Assembly: GCA_024362935.1 (NCBI GenBank)
Contig: JANCRA010000001.1
Span: 59,424,930-59,488,929, forward strand
Reading direction: 5' to 3'
Length of the DNA: 64,000 nucleotides
Source: Setophaga petechia
Lineage: Eukaryota; Chordata; Aves; Passeriformes; Parulidae
Program-made: the position numbers and the translations under genes
Shown: positions 47,401 through 59,035 of the stretch, one piece after another
How the letters are laid out: each line of letters starts with the position of its first letter
Numbering within the stretch: the stretch's first letter is position 1
Notes under the pieces: model-generated
Database searches by the model: none
What the model saw: only the letters and a program-made list of their open reading frames with translations
What the model was told of the DNA's origin: nothing

Positions 47401-48566
47401 AAGTGTAAACATAAACATTTAATGTTTAAAGTTTAAAACATTTGAGTTCTTGAAGTAATTATGTCTTTTGGTGTTAAACCAACTCCTGGTATCTGAGCAC
47501 TGACAAAAAACCTTTGGGACAACCAGGGAACAAGAGCTGTGAAGAGCAAATGGAATCTGTGACTTGCCTTCCTTTCTAGGTGCTGCTCTCTGAAGATGGT
47601 AACATGGCTAAAGACATGACTGATCTGCCTGCCCCATGTTACTGTCTCTATCTACAACAACTATCCAGCAACATGACTTTAAAATGAGAAATGAATGTAT
47701 TTCTTCAATTCAAGATGCAGTTGTATGGATCTCTCACACAGGATGCATTTTTCCACTTAGAAATGAAGCTCCAGCCATCTGGAATTAGCCTGAATATTCC
47801 AAGCCATATCACATCCTGGCCTGCCCTGCTATACACAACCCCATCAGACTTCCCACCTCCCCCCTGCTCCTACCAAAGCAGCCATCTCCCAGATTTCAGG
47901 ACATGTTTGTGGCCAACAGAGAATACAGCAAGGAGAACGCAACCCTGTGACTCTGCACAATGACGGCACCAGCTAAAGGTCACTGTGCCCTGCTTAACAA
48001 TTCTGGTGGGAATAGAGGCACAGGGCATCCAAAACAGACTTCACCTGCCTGTCAATATTTAGATATTCAATCCCTAAAGATACTCAAACATACAGCAAAG
48101 CTCCATTTGAGTCTTCGTTTTGTTTTCAAAACCTAAAACTGGTTAATTACCACAGGGAAAGAAGCTGTTAGCACTGCAAGTTAGTGACACATGAGGCTGA
48201 AACCATGGGGTGCTGGAATTCCAGAGTATGTGCACGTCCCAGAGCCAGGGCAGAAGCTGCAATAGATCTACCTAGGCACTGCTCAGTCTTTGCCCTTGCT
48301 TGCTATCTCTTTACACACAGTGTCAAATTGCCTTTCAACCATTCAGCCTGCTCCTGTCTGGCATCCCTCAAGGGCCAACTCAGGTGATACAGAGGGATGA
48401 AATGTCTGCTCGGGGCTGTGCCTTTTCCAAGGCACAGCAGCAGGCTAAGACCACTCCAACCCCGCAACGTGAGACCACTGTTTTTGTGGCTCGAGTTTCA
48501 TCCTCTGTGAGCAGACCCCTAGAGAACAGAACATTGTAAGGACTGACAAGTGGAAGCAGTACTCAC

Positions 48567-48746
48567 TGAGTGGTTTAAGGATGCTGCTGCTTGTCTCATC
48601 AGTGTTTTCTACATCTGATTTGTCCGAGTAGTTCTCCGAGATTTTCTCCTTTTCTTTCTTTTCTTTGTGCCCAGCTCTTCTTCTGTGACGCCTCCTCCGC
48701 CGGTAGCTCTTCGGCACATGGACCCCGATGTAAATGGTGTGATGAC
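48567..48746 (-). CDS. SLC4A4: SLC4A4 exon B2: IRBIT/PIP2-binding basic region
   Basis: Second coding exon of NBCe1-B/C, 180 bases: two bases completing Gly25, then 59 codons (residues 26-84), then one base. The acceptor is TTCCCCAG and the donor GTGAGT. The product begins [14 protein letters not shown], continues with a run of Arg/His (residues 40-48), then a Lys/Glu helix-like stretch, then an acidic Ser-rich tail ending SSSILKPL. In mammals this positively charged stretch binds IRBIT and PIP2 and inhibits the transporter. Residue 49, Thr in mammalian NBCe1-B and reported as a PKA site, is Ala here (codon GCT). Ser65, reported as a SPAK site, is kept in the ENYSDKSD context. A CR1 fragment begins only about 90 bases upstream of the acceptor. 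The function is inferred from the family; the reading is direct. Confidence 0.96.
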
Positions 48747-48834
48747 CTGGGGAACACAAGCACACCAACATTGACTTCAGCTCTGTGCAGTCTGGGCACC
48801 ACGGGCCAGCACAGTTCACGCTGCATTTCTCTCA

Positions 48835-49110
48835 GTCCCACAATGGTTTGGGTTGGAAGGGACCTTGAAGCTCACCTCATTCCAAAACCCTGCCATGGGC
48901 AGGGACATCTTCCACTAGCCCAGGTTGCTCCAGGCCCCATCCAGCCTGGCCTTGGACACTTCTAGGGATGGGGCAGTCACAGTTTCTCTGGGCAGCCTAC
49001 GCCAGGGCCTCACTACCCTCACAGGGAAGGATTTCTTCCATATATCTAACCTAAACTTCCCCTCTTTCAGTCTGAACTTGTTACTCTCTGTCCTGTCTCT
49101 GTTTCGCTCC
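48835..49110 (-). repeat. CR1 3' fragment next to exon B2
   Basis: TCCCACAATGGTTTGGGTTG, GAAGGGACCTTGAAGCTCAC, CATGGGCAGGGACATC, CTTCTAGGGATGGGGCAGTC and CCTCACTACCCTCACAGGGA. It is well preserved and in the same orientation as SLC4A4. Its 3' end lies about 90 bases from the exon B2 acceptor. Confidence 0.93.
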
Positions 49111-50265
49111 AGAAGGCAACTGAGAAATCTCTCTTAGCTGGCCTAATGTTAATTAGTCCTTTTTTTCTTGTCTCCAGATGTGAGCTTGGAGCTCTGTAGC
49201 TACCGTTTGGAGAAGTATTTTTATCCTATCATTTCTGAGAGCACGTGCCAGTGCAAACTCTGATAACTGTTGTCCTTGTGACTCATTTAAATACAAAAAT
49301 AAACCCCACAGAAGGCCATCATACTCTTTCTGTAATGTTGAACAGAGTGCTTTTCAAACACATTCTACACTAATTTTTCCATTTGTTTTACCAAATACAC
49401 TGGCTGAACTTAACAACTACCTCATACCAAGTGATTCAGTTTAATTGAAGAGCTTAGACCAACAAAATCTACATCACTTGACTGTGCAGTCCACTGTATA
49501 ACAAGTGCCAAAGTACCATTAGGTACCTTAACATAGGTGCCGCTATAGAGGTCCATGCTCTAAGTACCATTAGGGTGTTGTTATAACACAGCAGAGGAGG
49601 CAGGACTACTCACACAAGCTCCTATCAACTCCTACTTGACACTTTCTAAAATAAAAATTAACAAGTAACAGAAGAAGTGCCAAATCTCATATGCTGGCTG
49701 TAAATCCAAAGGATGCCCTTGCACTGAGACTGGGATTTCAAACCAAAGCACTTCAACTACATTTGCTAATGGTTGTGCCTATTTGTGTCTGATAGAAATG
49801 TTTTCTTTTCAGGGTTTTCTGCACTTCTGCCAGCTTGGGATGAATATCCTGTGCTTACAGAAAGCACTTAGGTATTGTCTTCTCTGCCCAGATCATTCAG
49901 ACATCTCACTGCAAGCTATAAAAGCAGCTCTTACAAAAGTAACTCCTGAGAAATGAGAGCTGGATTCTGTACTTGGGGCCAAGTTTGGTTTCCCCGTTTC
50001 CATCCCAGAGTGGCCGAATGGAGAGTTTCAGATGAACAGACTGAGTAAACAAATTCATCTGAATCAATGACCCACAAACTGAACATGTGTCTCTAATTCC
50101 TCTTTATGATAAATCCAGTCTTGGCGACTGAACAACTGAAAAATCAGGCACAAAACACTCAATTTCTGTAACTAACTGATTTGCCAATGAAAAACAACCC
50201 TAATTTGCCATTTCAAATTCCACACACTCCTGAGGCCAGCTGTGAGGCTTTTATTTTGCATGTTT

Positions 50266-50355
50266 GCTCATCTTGTTCCAGCCCCTGCCATGGGCAGGGA
50301 CACCTTCCACTACATCAGTTTGCTCCAAGCCCAATCCAACCACTTCCAGAGATGA
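50266..50355 (-). repeat. CR1 fragment, about 90 bp
   Basis: CTCATCTTGTTCCAGCCCCT, GCCATGGGCAGGGACACCTT and CCACTACATCAGTTTGCTCC, then a deletion joining to ACTTCCAGAGATG. Confidence 0.85.
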
Positions 50356-51884
50356 AAGAGAGCGGATTCTGGAGCTGAGCAGGGTTCAAACTCAGGCAGT
50401 GGAACAGTGACAGAACAGGGTCCTGTGTCTGCTGCCTCTTGTCAGAATAGCCATCTTCGAGGAATGGGATCACAGTGCAGAGGGAAAGGGCAGAGCCACA
50501 GAGACATCTGCAGCAAGACCTCCCAGACAGACACGTGAAGATCCAGTTTAGCTCTTGCGTGCCAAAGGAAACCCAGAAAGCTCTTCCAGCAACTGGAAAC
50601 ATCAGCTTTAACGTGGCAGATGGCCTGAGCACAGGGACAGGGAAGGGGAGATCTTATCTGAGCACAAGCAGGAGCTGGATGGTGAGGTGACCCCAGACAG
50701 ACAGGGCAGTGGTAGCCCTTCCCAAGGAATTCTCACACCCAAAACTCCATCCAAAAGCCTGATGCAAAAGGCATCTGTATTAAACAACAGTCCCCTTTGA
50801 ATCACTTGAATTCTGTGGTCAGCTTGATAATAGAAACACATCACAGTGAGCCTGCAGTCTTAATACTTTAATATGCTGCCAACAGAACTGGACAATCTCT
50901 TTAATCTTTGGACCACGTGTGCACAGCACAGATTTTGGTAATATGAAACTCACTTGTATATACGCAGGCAAACATCTGCATTACTTTGCTGCTTTTCCCT
51001 AGTCTGAAGGCAGAGACTTATTTAATGTTCCTTGCTGTGCCCCCACCCCCCTGACCGTTCAGGGCGGCCAAGCAAGACATTTTCCTTCTCCATGTACTTG
51101 AACTGCTTGGCATCTGTTTATATTGTTCCAAATGCTGAGATAATCTCCTAGGCTCCCTTCCCAAAGCGCCTGGGAGGAAACAATTGACACATACTCTCAA
51201 TGCTCTGGGCTCCTGGGACATTTCCGACTCACCGGGGGAAGCCAGCCTTTCCCATGAGAACCAGTCCCTGAAAACACAACGTGACACACAGGCACCGCAA
51301 GGATCCTGCAGCTGGGGAGGACGGGAAGCACGGAGTGCTGAACTTCAGGTAACCCAACCCTGCTCTCTTGCACACCCAGCACAACTCCTCCTGGCCCTCC
51401 CCAGGACACCCACACCCTCTGTGCGCACCACTGTGTTACACCAGTGTCTGTGTCACAACACTCACACCCCACGTGTACCAGGCACATGCAGAGCTGCAGG
51501 TCCCGGTGGCACCTGCTCTCTTCTCAGTGACAGTGGGCTGGGGTCTCTTTGGACTTACACGGACTGTAGCCGAAGTCTTTGACTTTTGTGACCACAGAGA
51601 ATGTTTACTGTGCCCCAAGCTCACAACAAAATCGTTTCATCTGATTATTAACAAAACGAAAAGCAGTCATCATCAGGGAGGTTCTCCTGGAAAAACTCGG
51701 TTAAAACAGCATCTTTTGCTTTACTAAGAGCTACTGAATAAGTTCATGATTCAGCACCCAGATTTGGAGTTTGGGCATGGGAGACTCCCTTAATCAGCTC
51801 TGCTGATGAAAACCCACTTGTGTATCACCCAGCTGAGGTTCTGTGAAACGCAGCACTCCCTCCCTGCCTGCAGGAATATATGCT

Positions 51885-51900
51885 CATCATCATCATCAAG
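51885..51900 (+). repeat. CAT trinucleotide microsatellite
   Basis: Four to five CAT units directly before the CR1 fragment that begins at about 51896. Confidence 0.75.
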
Positions 51901-52034
51901 GCCAGCTTGGATGGGGCTCGGAGCACCCCGGTCTAATGGAAGGTGCCCCTGCCCATGGCAGAGGGGTGGAATTAAACATCATCAAGGCCCCTTCCAACCA
52001 CAACCATTCTGAGAGATCACTTGATTATGATTCT
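51896..52034 (+). repeat. CR1 3' fragment
   Basis: GGCCAGCTTGGATGGGGCTC, GGAAGGTGCCCCTGCCCATG, CCCCTTCCAACCACAACCAT and ATTATGATTCT; preceded by a CATCAT microsatellite. Confidence 0.87.
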
Positions 52035-52540
52035 CTCCATTTTTAAGCACTAGCTCTTTTTTAAAAAGGGTACCAGGGAATGGTATTTGCTCTGCAAAAC
52101 CAAAACTCAGTCACTTGGACACAGAAGCTGAAAGTTATGGAATCAAAGGATAAAGTCTGCCTGCTGCATCTAAGAAGGAATCCTTTCCACATGACTGGAT
52201 TCTTGAGACTCAGAGCGTGGTAAGACCAGCCCATAAAGAATCTCACGCTGGCACCTTAGAAGAAAACAAGATCAAAATCTAATATTAAAAAAAGTATAAA
52301 GGACTGAAAATAAGCTGAGCATTAGCAGTTTTCAGCCAGTCCTTGTTTATCTCTTTAAAGACTCCTTTGCAAAGAACAGGGAGAGTCAAATTAAACCTGA
52401 TCAGACTGCAACATGTCCATGTGGTTACAGCTGGCCACAAAGCCAAAATCTTCCCCCACCAACTCTGGCCAGATATTTCGGGCCACCTGAAAAATGGGCT
52501 CTGCTCAGGATGCCCCAGCCATGTCACTTAGAGGCTTATG

Positions 52541-52606
52541 GCATGGGGTTGGAATGAGATGACCTTGAAGGTCTCTTCCAACCCAAACCACTCTGTGATT
52601 CCATGA
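52541..52606 (+). repeat. CR1 3' end fragment
   Basis: GGGGTTGGAATGAGATGACC, TTGAAGGTCTCTTCCAACCC and AAACCACTCTGTGATTCCAT. Confidence 0.85.
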
Positions 52607-55600
52607 AAGGTGGGACCTTTTCAGCCCATTTTCACAGCCCAGCCATCAGTCTTATTCCCAGATGGAATGGAAAGCCCCATGTGCCCTCCACCATGTAACA
52701 TCTAGAGATCTGCTCTGCAGTCACACCAGAGGGGCCATGTGCTTCGTAAGCAGAAGATGGCACAATTTTGCACCCAAGGAGGTGCCAGCACACAGCCAAG
52801 CCCACAGAGAGAGGTGGCATCAGCCAGGACATGGCCAGGATGACAGCCAGGTCAGTGTGCTTTAGAGCAGCTGTTTTTCCAACCTGGGATTTGTGCAAAA
52901 GGTGCTTCTCATTTTGTGTGAGAATCAAAGAAAATTAACAATAAAAAAAAAAAAGCCCATGGCTCAGAAGGACAAATAAATCAGGGGGATGATCCATTTT
53001 AAAGGGGAGATACTAAAAGTAGCGCTAAGGAGGTCCCAAACTAAGCCCTGCTTAGTTTCAAATCAGCTCAAGAAATAAGAACAAAAGGCCAGGCTGTCAC
53101 GTGCCGGGTGCCCTTAGCTCTACCTGGTTGTAGAGGGCTTTACAGGTGCTGGCAGCAGCAGAGGGACAGCACCTGCAGCCCACCCAGCTGCACCTTCCCG
53201 GCCACAAGCTGCTCTGCACTCCCAGGATGGGATGCACAGCCAGCAGGACACCCTACACTGGAGAACTGTTCACACCTTGGCAGAAACAAGGAACACAAGG
53301 ACCTCCCCCAGCACTGTGCAAGAGCCATGTCCTATTCCCATTCATGCACATGGACAGAGACACTGAGTCTCCAGGGAAAATCAAACCTCTGGACAGGCAG
53401 TGCAAGCACAGTCTCCCCAGGCTCACCCACCAGTCCCCACAGGGTTTTCAAAACATGCTGGTATTCCAGTGACCCATTTTCCATGCAAGTAAAAATCCAT
53501 CAGTCAGGGAAAAGGCAGAAGGATTCACTGAGCACTTTGTAGAAATTTGAACAAAACTGAATGCACTAGTTGGAGACAGATCAAATCCAAATCCCTTTTC
53601 CTATAAAGAACAGTAGTATGCAATTAACCAATTCTTCTGTATTGTGGCAGTTTGCTCAGGAGAAGGGTCAGCATGAATCCATCAGGCAATGGGAACAACA
53701 ACCATAAGGCTGAGCAGCAGGTGTATCAGACCTGTGATAAATGCCTCCTGATAAATGCCATCAGGAGATGAGCCTGCCATGAGGAAGAGATGGGAAAGGG
53801 CAAAACATTAAACAGAGGCTTCATGAGAGACAATCCTGAGCTACTATGCCACAAAAAGGAAAGAAGACATAAGATTAGAAACATCAGGGATCTCTTCCAG
53901 TCTGCCAGCTCCAACAGAAGAACCCCAAATTCATGGCATAGATTCAAGTGAGGATCACCATCAGCAAGGAACATGCAGTTCCTTAACCAAAGAGGGAACC
54001 TGTGCAAAGATCATTTCATATATTTGCATTACTGCCCTTCATCTCTTAACCGGCAGTCCTTGACTGAAATGCCAATGAGGGCAGGGAATGAGCTGTGCAG
54101 GGGAACACAGTGGGGAAAATTGGAGACCTTTTTCTCTTTTTCTATAACACCAGGCTTCTAGCACTGCAGTATCTTCAAAAAGGATCTAAAGCATTACTAT
54201 GTAACAAAGCTATAGTTAGACAGAAGGGAAGTCTACCTAGCCATTTGCCTAAAGCTTGCACTCCTCTGTTCCAAACAGATGATCCATGACCCAGACTGGA
54301 CCTGCCAGATTCCTAACAAGATTCAGAGGCCACTCCAGCAAAGTATGTGTAACAGATGAGTTAGATCTGAGCAACAGGATGGCTCTGAAAGACCAAGCTC
54401 ACACAAATTCAAGTAAAAAATATCTAAAAAGGAAAATAAAATAAAATTAGGTCTTCCATTTTCTTCCTGAAGATCCTAGAAACCCTGCTTATGTAGATGG
54501 AACAAAGTCATTCAGGGGGGTGGCAGTGAACGAAGGGGTGGGCATTGTTCAGAGAGAACAATGAACATGTGGTGGGGGTATTCTCCCTGAGCTTTACATA
54601 AGCCACTGCGAGACTCTTACCCACAGCTCTGTAAGCTGCTTTTCTTTCTCTCTTTTTGGAGCTGTGAGAGGTTATAAAAGCCACTGAACCTGTCCTGCTG
54701 TGATCTGATCTAATCTGGCCAGAACTGCTTGGCTTCAATGGAAAGAAGAGTTGAAGAAAACTTGAAGAACAGAGGGCTCCGAGGAACAGGGCAGAGAAGG
54801 GGATCTGTGCTGTTGGATTTAGCTCTCAGGAAGCACAGTACCTTTGGATTTTCTGGCATCCTTTAAAATCATGACCCATTCCAAAATGCTCCAAATGACC
54901 ACTCAAGAGAACTGATCTTGGCTGAAAATCTTTTCCTATTTTCATCTCATTAATTACCAAGACTGAATGAATTGAGTACCAAGCTGTACTCGACACTCTC
55001 AGGTTCACAGGTACAGGCAGGATTCAGACCCTGCTCCAACAGAAGTAAGAGCTGTGGTATGATGACTAAGGCATCCCAAGCTGCCTCCATTCTCTGGGAA
55101 AAGCCTCAAACCAGCCCTCTGCAACTGATCCTCAATTCCAAGGCTGCAGTTTTATTGGAACAGGTGTCTGATGGAAGGCCTTGCTGCAAACAGAACAGGG
55201 CTCACACAGAGGTGCCCACACAGAGGTTCCCCACACCTCCCCAGACGCACACGTTTCCTTCAAGCAGTGCAGGAGTTCCCTGTGTCCCTTCTCAGTCTCT
55301 ATTTCAGTCTGGTGTTCTGCTACCAGAGCAGGAACATCACCAGAAGGAAAGGAGAGGACAGACCTCCAGGAAGGCTGGAAGAATGCTCAAACCAGTAAGC
55401 TATAGCCCTAGTACCAGTTTCCAGGTTAAGCCCAGCTTTGGCAGTTCTGGTATGAGAAGCACAGGTGGGAGAGGGAACAACACTCCTGGTGTTACCTAGC
55501 CCAGCTCAGGCAACATGACCAACATGTTTTGGGTTACCTTTTCATTTTAAATGTCCTGGAAAAATCCAGGAAGGCTCACAAGCACATCTGGGACTTACAT

Positions 55601-55865
55601 CTGGCAAATGAGCAAAGGCTGTATCTGATTTGCAATCTCCATGCTGAACTGTTATATCCAGTGTTATTTTCAAAAAGAGCTGTTGGGCAGAGGAAAATGA
55701 GAGCAGACAGTCAAACAAGCCTAGACTTGAATCCTGACTGAAATGAGAGCAGTTGCTCCCATCCAAGACTGCAAGGTGCCATGAGAGGGCCACCTTTCTA
55801 GCTGGCATGGGCCCCAACAAATCTAGTTTCACTGCCAGGTCAGAGAACTGATGATAGTTTGCAAT

Positions 55866-55922
55866 CAGTTGGACTTGATGATCCTAAAGCTCTGTTCCAA
55901 GTTCAATGATTCTGGGATTCTA
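55866..55922 (+). repeat. CR1 3' end fragment
   Basis: CAGTTGGACTTGATGATCCT, AAAGCTCTGTTCCAAGTTCA, ATGATTCTGGGATTCTA. Confidence 0.75.
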
Positions 55923-56201
55923 AACTGACTGGAGATGGGAAAAACGAGTCACTGCCAGAATGGTATGGAAACCCATTCCTTCACCTCGTGCTCAGCACTT
56001 GCTGGCACAAAACTTATCACCACTGCAGAGCAACCACCACCTTTCCCTCACCATGGGCAGACCATGCCAGCTATTGACTCAGCTGCTCTTAGAACGTTTT
56101 CTCCACTTCTCGCGCTGGCACAGCCAGCTTATCGCTGCCTTACGTCAAGTCATTTATCAGCCTCTGAACCCAGACTGCAGCTTTTCTCACTGAGCATGGA
56201 G

Positions 56202-56267
56202 TGGGTGGCCATCAAAAACCTCCTCAGCCCACCCTGGGTGGCCATCAAAAACCTCCTCAGCCCACCC
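56202..56267 (+). repeat. 33-bp exact tandem duplication
   Basis: Two adjacent copies of a 33-base unit that starts TGGGTGGCCATCAAAAACCT and ends CAGCCCACCC, at 56202-56234 and 56235-56267, with no mismatch. A recent duplication or an assembly artefact. Confidence 0.9.
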
Positions 56268-56542
56268 AGCACCCTCAGAGCTAATGCTGATTGCTGACAG
56301 CAGAGTAGGGACAGAGACATGACCAGAACAACATTTCATGAATGACCTGCTGGACGCTGCCAAGAGTAAGCACTCTCCTGAAAAGTGCCATGGGGAATTA
56401 AAGCTGGAAAGGAAAGAATATGAAGACCTGAAATCTTTCATCAGGGTGTTTCAAAGCTGGAAAGATCTAAACCACCTCTCTTGTTTTTACTTAGCTGTGT
56501 GGAGCAGCCCTGGGTTCCAAACTCCACCTGCCATTCTCAAGT

Positions 56543-56740
56543 TCATAGAATCACAGAATGGTCAGGGTCAGAAGGGACCTTAAAGCTCATCCAGTTCCAG
56601 CCCCTACCATGTGCAAGGACACCTTCCACTATCCCAGGTTGCTCCAGGCCCCATCCAACCTAGCCTTGGACACTTCCAGGGATGGGGCAGCCACAGCTTC
56701 TCGTGGCAACCTGTGCCAGGGCCTCACCATCCTCAAAGCG
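56543..56740 (-). repeat. CR1 3' fragment
   Basis: TCATAGAATCACAGAATGGT, AGAAGGGACCTTAAAGCTCA, CCAGGTTGCTCCAGGCCCCA, GGACACTTCCAGGGATGGGG and GTGCCAGGGCCTCACC; about 200 bases, well preserved. Confidence 0.93.
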
Positions 56741-58828
56741 AAGTTGTGCCAGATGCTGTTTGCAAAGAGAGCACAAAGGCACGACCTGAGTCCTCTGAGT
56801 TTGGCTTTTGCAGGAGTAAAGCCCAGTTCAGTTTTACTGAAGCAAAATACAGCCTGGTTTGCTTCTACATATAAATTAAGGGTATCAAAGAACATTAATG
56901 AGCACATTCTGTGATCAAATTTTACCTGATTAATTTTTTAATCACATTTCTTTCAGAAGCAATTAAAGACTTTGATATGAAACAGGTCATCTGGTTACTT
57001 CTGAAAAGGAAGGAGGGTCTGCCTACAGTCACGGATCAGAAACAGAGGGTAGGGATGAGAGGAGAAAAAGAAATCCATGTATATGGGCAAATACAGCTCA
57101 TTTCTCCCACTGTCGGCCTGCTGTTAATACAGGTAAAGATGTTCACAGTTAGCTCTGCCCTTTTAGCCTCTCTCCTCATTGATCCAACCACCAAGGACTA
57201 ATCTTGGGCTTATGGCATCACACAGCTTTCTACCAGCAAAGTGCAATGACACAACCGGGTCGAGAATAGAAAGCAAGGAGGAGTAAAGTGCTAAAATGGA
57301 ACAAGTAGTTATGGAACATTGTTACAAAATCCCTGGGTTAGCCTCTCTGCAGAGCACAACAGTAAATGCCACAACGATAACAGGACACAGGAAAAGTTTC
57401 CCCTACCAGCATATTCTCCTGAATTCACTCCCACAGCAGGGCTGAGAGGTGCTATGGAAACCTTTACTTTGCCCATCATTTGGAAGGCAGGACAGGTATG
57501 CTGCTCTCCATTCCCTAACACATGGAACTGGGGTGCTCCTCAGGCTTTGCCGTGGAGCCATCTGACTTCAAATTCAGCATCCTCCACCACACCACAGAGC
57601 CAGGGTGGCAGCGAGCCTGGGGGAAGTTCCACTCAGAGAGCCAAGAATACCTTATCTTGCAGGATAAGGTGGAGCTTTACTTTTCCCCTCTTGCAAAATC
57701 GGTTATTAAGTAATCTGTTTATGTCACACATACCAGCACTCCTCACAGGGGCATTACAGCAGCACAGCATTACCTTCAAGGAAAGGAACGTGCAGTGCTC
57801 TAAATGAATGGGAAGGGTCCTCTCACATGGCTCAGGGCAGTGCCTCTTCCTGATTTCCCCCAGCAAAGCCAACTGGTACTTGCTTTCCTTCATGCTCTGC
57901 CCTAGACCCCGGCAAATCCCCTGGTTCGCCAGGTCACGTTTCTGGGCACTTCCAGCCAAGCAACTCCTCCTAACTAACATGCACTGAATCCACCTCCGAG
58001 CCCTCTCATGGATCCAGGCAGCAGGGAGGAGCTGGAGTGGAGTAATTTCCAAATGTCAACAGCTGATATCACAGCAACACATTCCAGTGTAGGACCAGGG
58101 TGAGGTGCCACCTGAGGGATGGACTAAACACTCCCTGGAAGCAGGCCCAAGGGACATAGCTCTGTTAGGTATGTACAGTTTCTGTTAACACTACATTTAC
58201 TCAGCGAGGGCACAAGGGACAATTGTCCCACCCTGAAAATGTCTCAATGCCTTCCTGAGTAGAAATGCCCTTTTTTACCCCTCCTTAAAAAGCCAAGTCC
58301 TTCCCTCTCCCCTGCACCGCTACATAATCAAATTGGTGGGTGATGAGGTTGGAGTTGCTATCTCCATCCCACAGACATAACCTGTGGGCATCACTGAGAA
58401 AGTGAGCCACACTCCTCTCTTTTCCCAAGGAACACACCAAAGAGGGATGCTCAAAGCAACACCTTCAAAATTCTGTCTTCGCCTCTTTGAACTCAAAGCA
58501 ACTTAAAAACAGCAAAAGCAGCCTGGTTCCAAGGTATATTATAATGATCTGCTGGAGAGTCTTTCTATTCTCTCCTGCTAACTCCTGGTGCCCTATCTCT
58601 TGTGATAAAGGTTACAGCTCCCCTTCCCCTCATCGAAGGAAAAGAAACAATCTCCTCTCTGCTCACTTTCAGTGAAGTTAAGTCTCTTAACAGACACTCT
58701 CCTTCCTTAAAACACCCCACTGTAAGTGCAGGAATCTAACACAGACTTAAAAGCATCTGCACCAAGTGCCAGCCAAAGGTCTGCAGTCTGACATCTTCGC
58801 CCTTCCACTGGATCTTACACTGACAGAA

Positions 58829-59035
58829 GGCAGGGTGAGATTAGATTAGATACTGGGAGGAAATTCTTTCCTGTGAGGGTGGGGAGGCCCTGGCACAGGG
58901 TGCCCAGAAAAGCTGTGGCTGCCCCATTCCTGGAACTGTTGGACAGGCCTTGGAGCAACCAAGTGGAAGGTGTCCCTGCCCGTGGCAAGGGGCTGGAATT
59001 GGAGATCAGTTCCAACCACAACCACTCTGTGAGTG
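58829..59035 (+). repeat. CR1 3' fragment
   Basis: AGGCAGGGTGAGATTAGATT, TTCTTTCCTGTGAGGGTGGG, GAGGCCCTGGCACAGGGTGC, GAAGGTGTCCCTGCCCGTGG and CCAACCACAACCACTCTGTG. Confidence 0.9.

Larger units (their letters stand above)
16730..48566 (-). other. SLC4A4: SLC4A4 large intron (B2 to shared exon), about 32 kb
   Basis: The intron removed from NBCe1-B/C transcripts. Its 3' end, next to 16.7 kb, contains the NBCe1-A promoter and first exon. The rest holds about ten CR1 fragments, a 20-bp minisatellite split around 28.1 kb, short A-rich runs (27267-27289), and several AT-rich stretches without repeats (26.1, 28.7 and 30.2 kb) plus a CpG-bearing patch at 18.5-18.75 kb. I found no exon with family similarity and no open frame worth reporting. 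Confidence 0.8.

Noticed and set aside
54660..54690. TATAAAAG on the plus strand as a promoter
   Set aside because: No plus-strand gene follows; an isolated motif.
54508..54738. Possible alternative SLC4A4 first exon with GTAAGA donor in the right phase for exon B2
   Set aside because: The frame opens with TTG, there is no ATG upstream in frame, and the only in-phase internal acceptor lacks a pyrimidine tract.
54972..55499. Longest open frame in the window (175 codons, plus strand)
   Set aside because: No ATG start (opens with TTG), no domain or family resemblance, low-complexity Ser/Gln-rich composition, no splice or promoter context.
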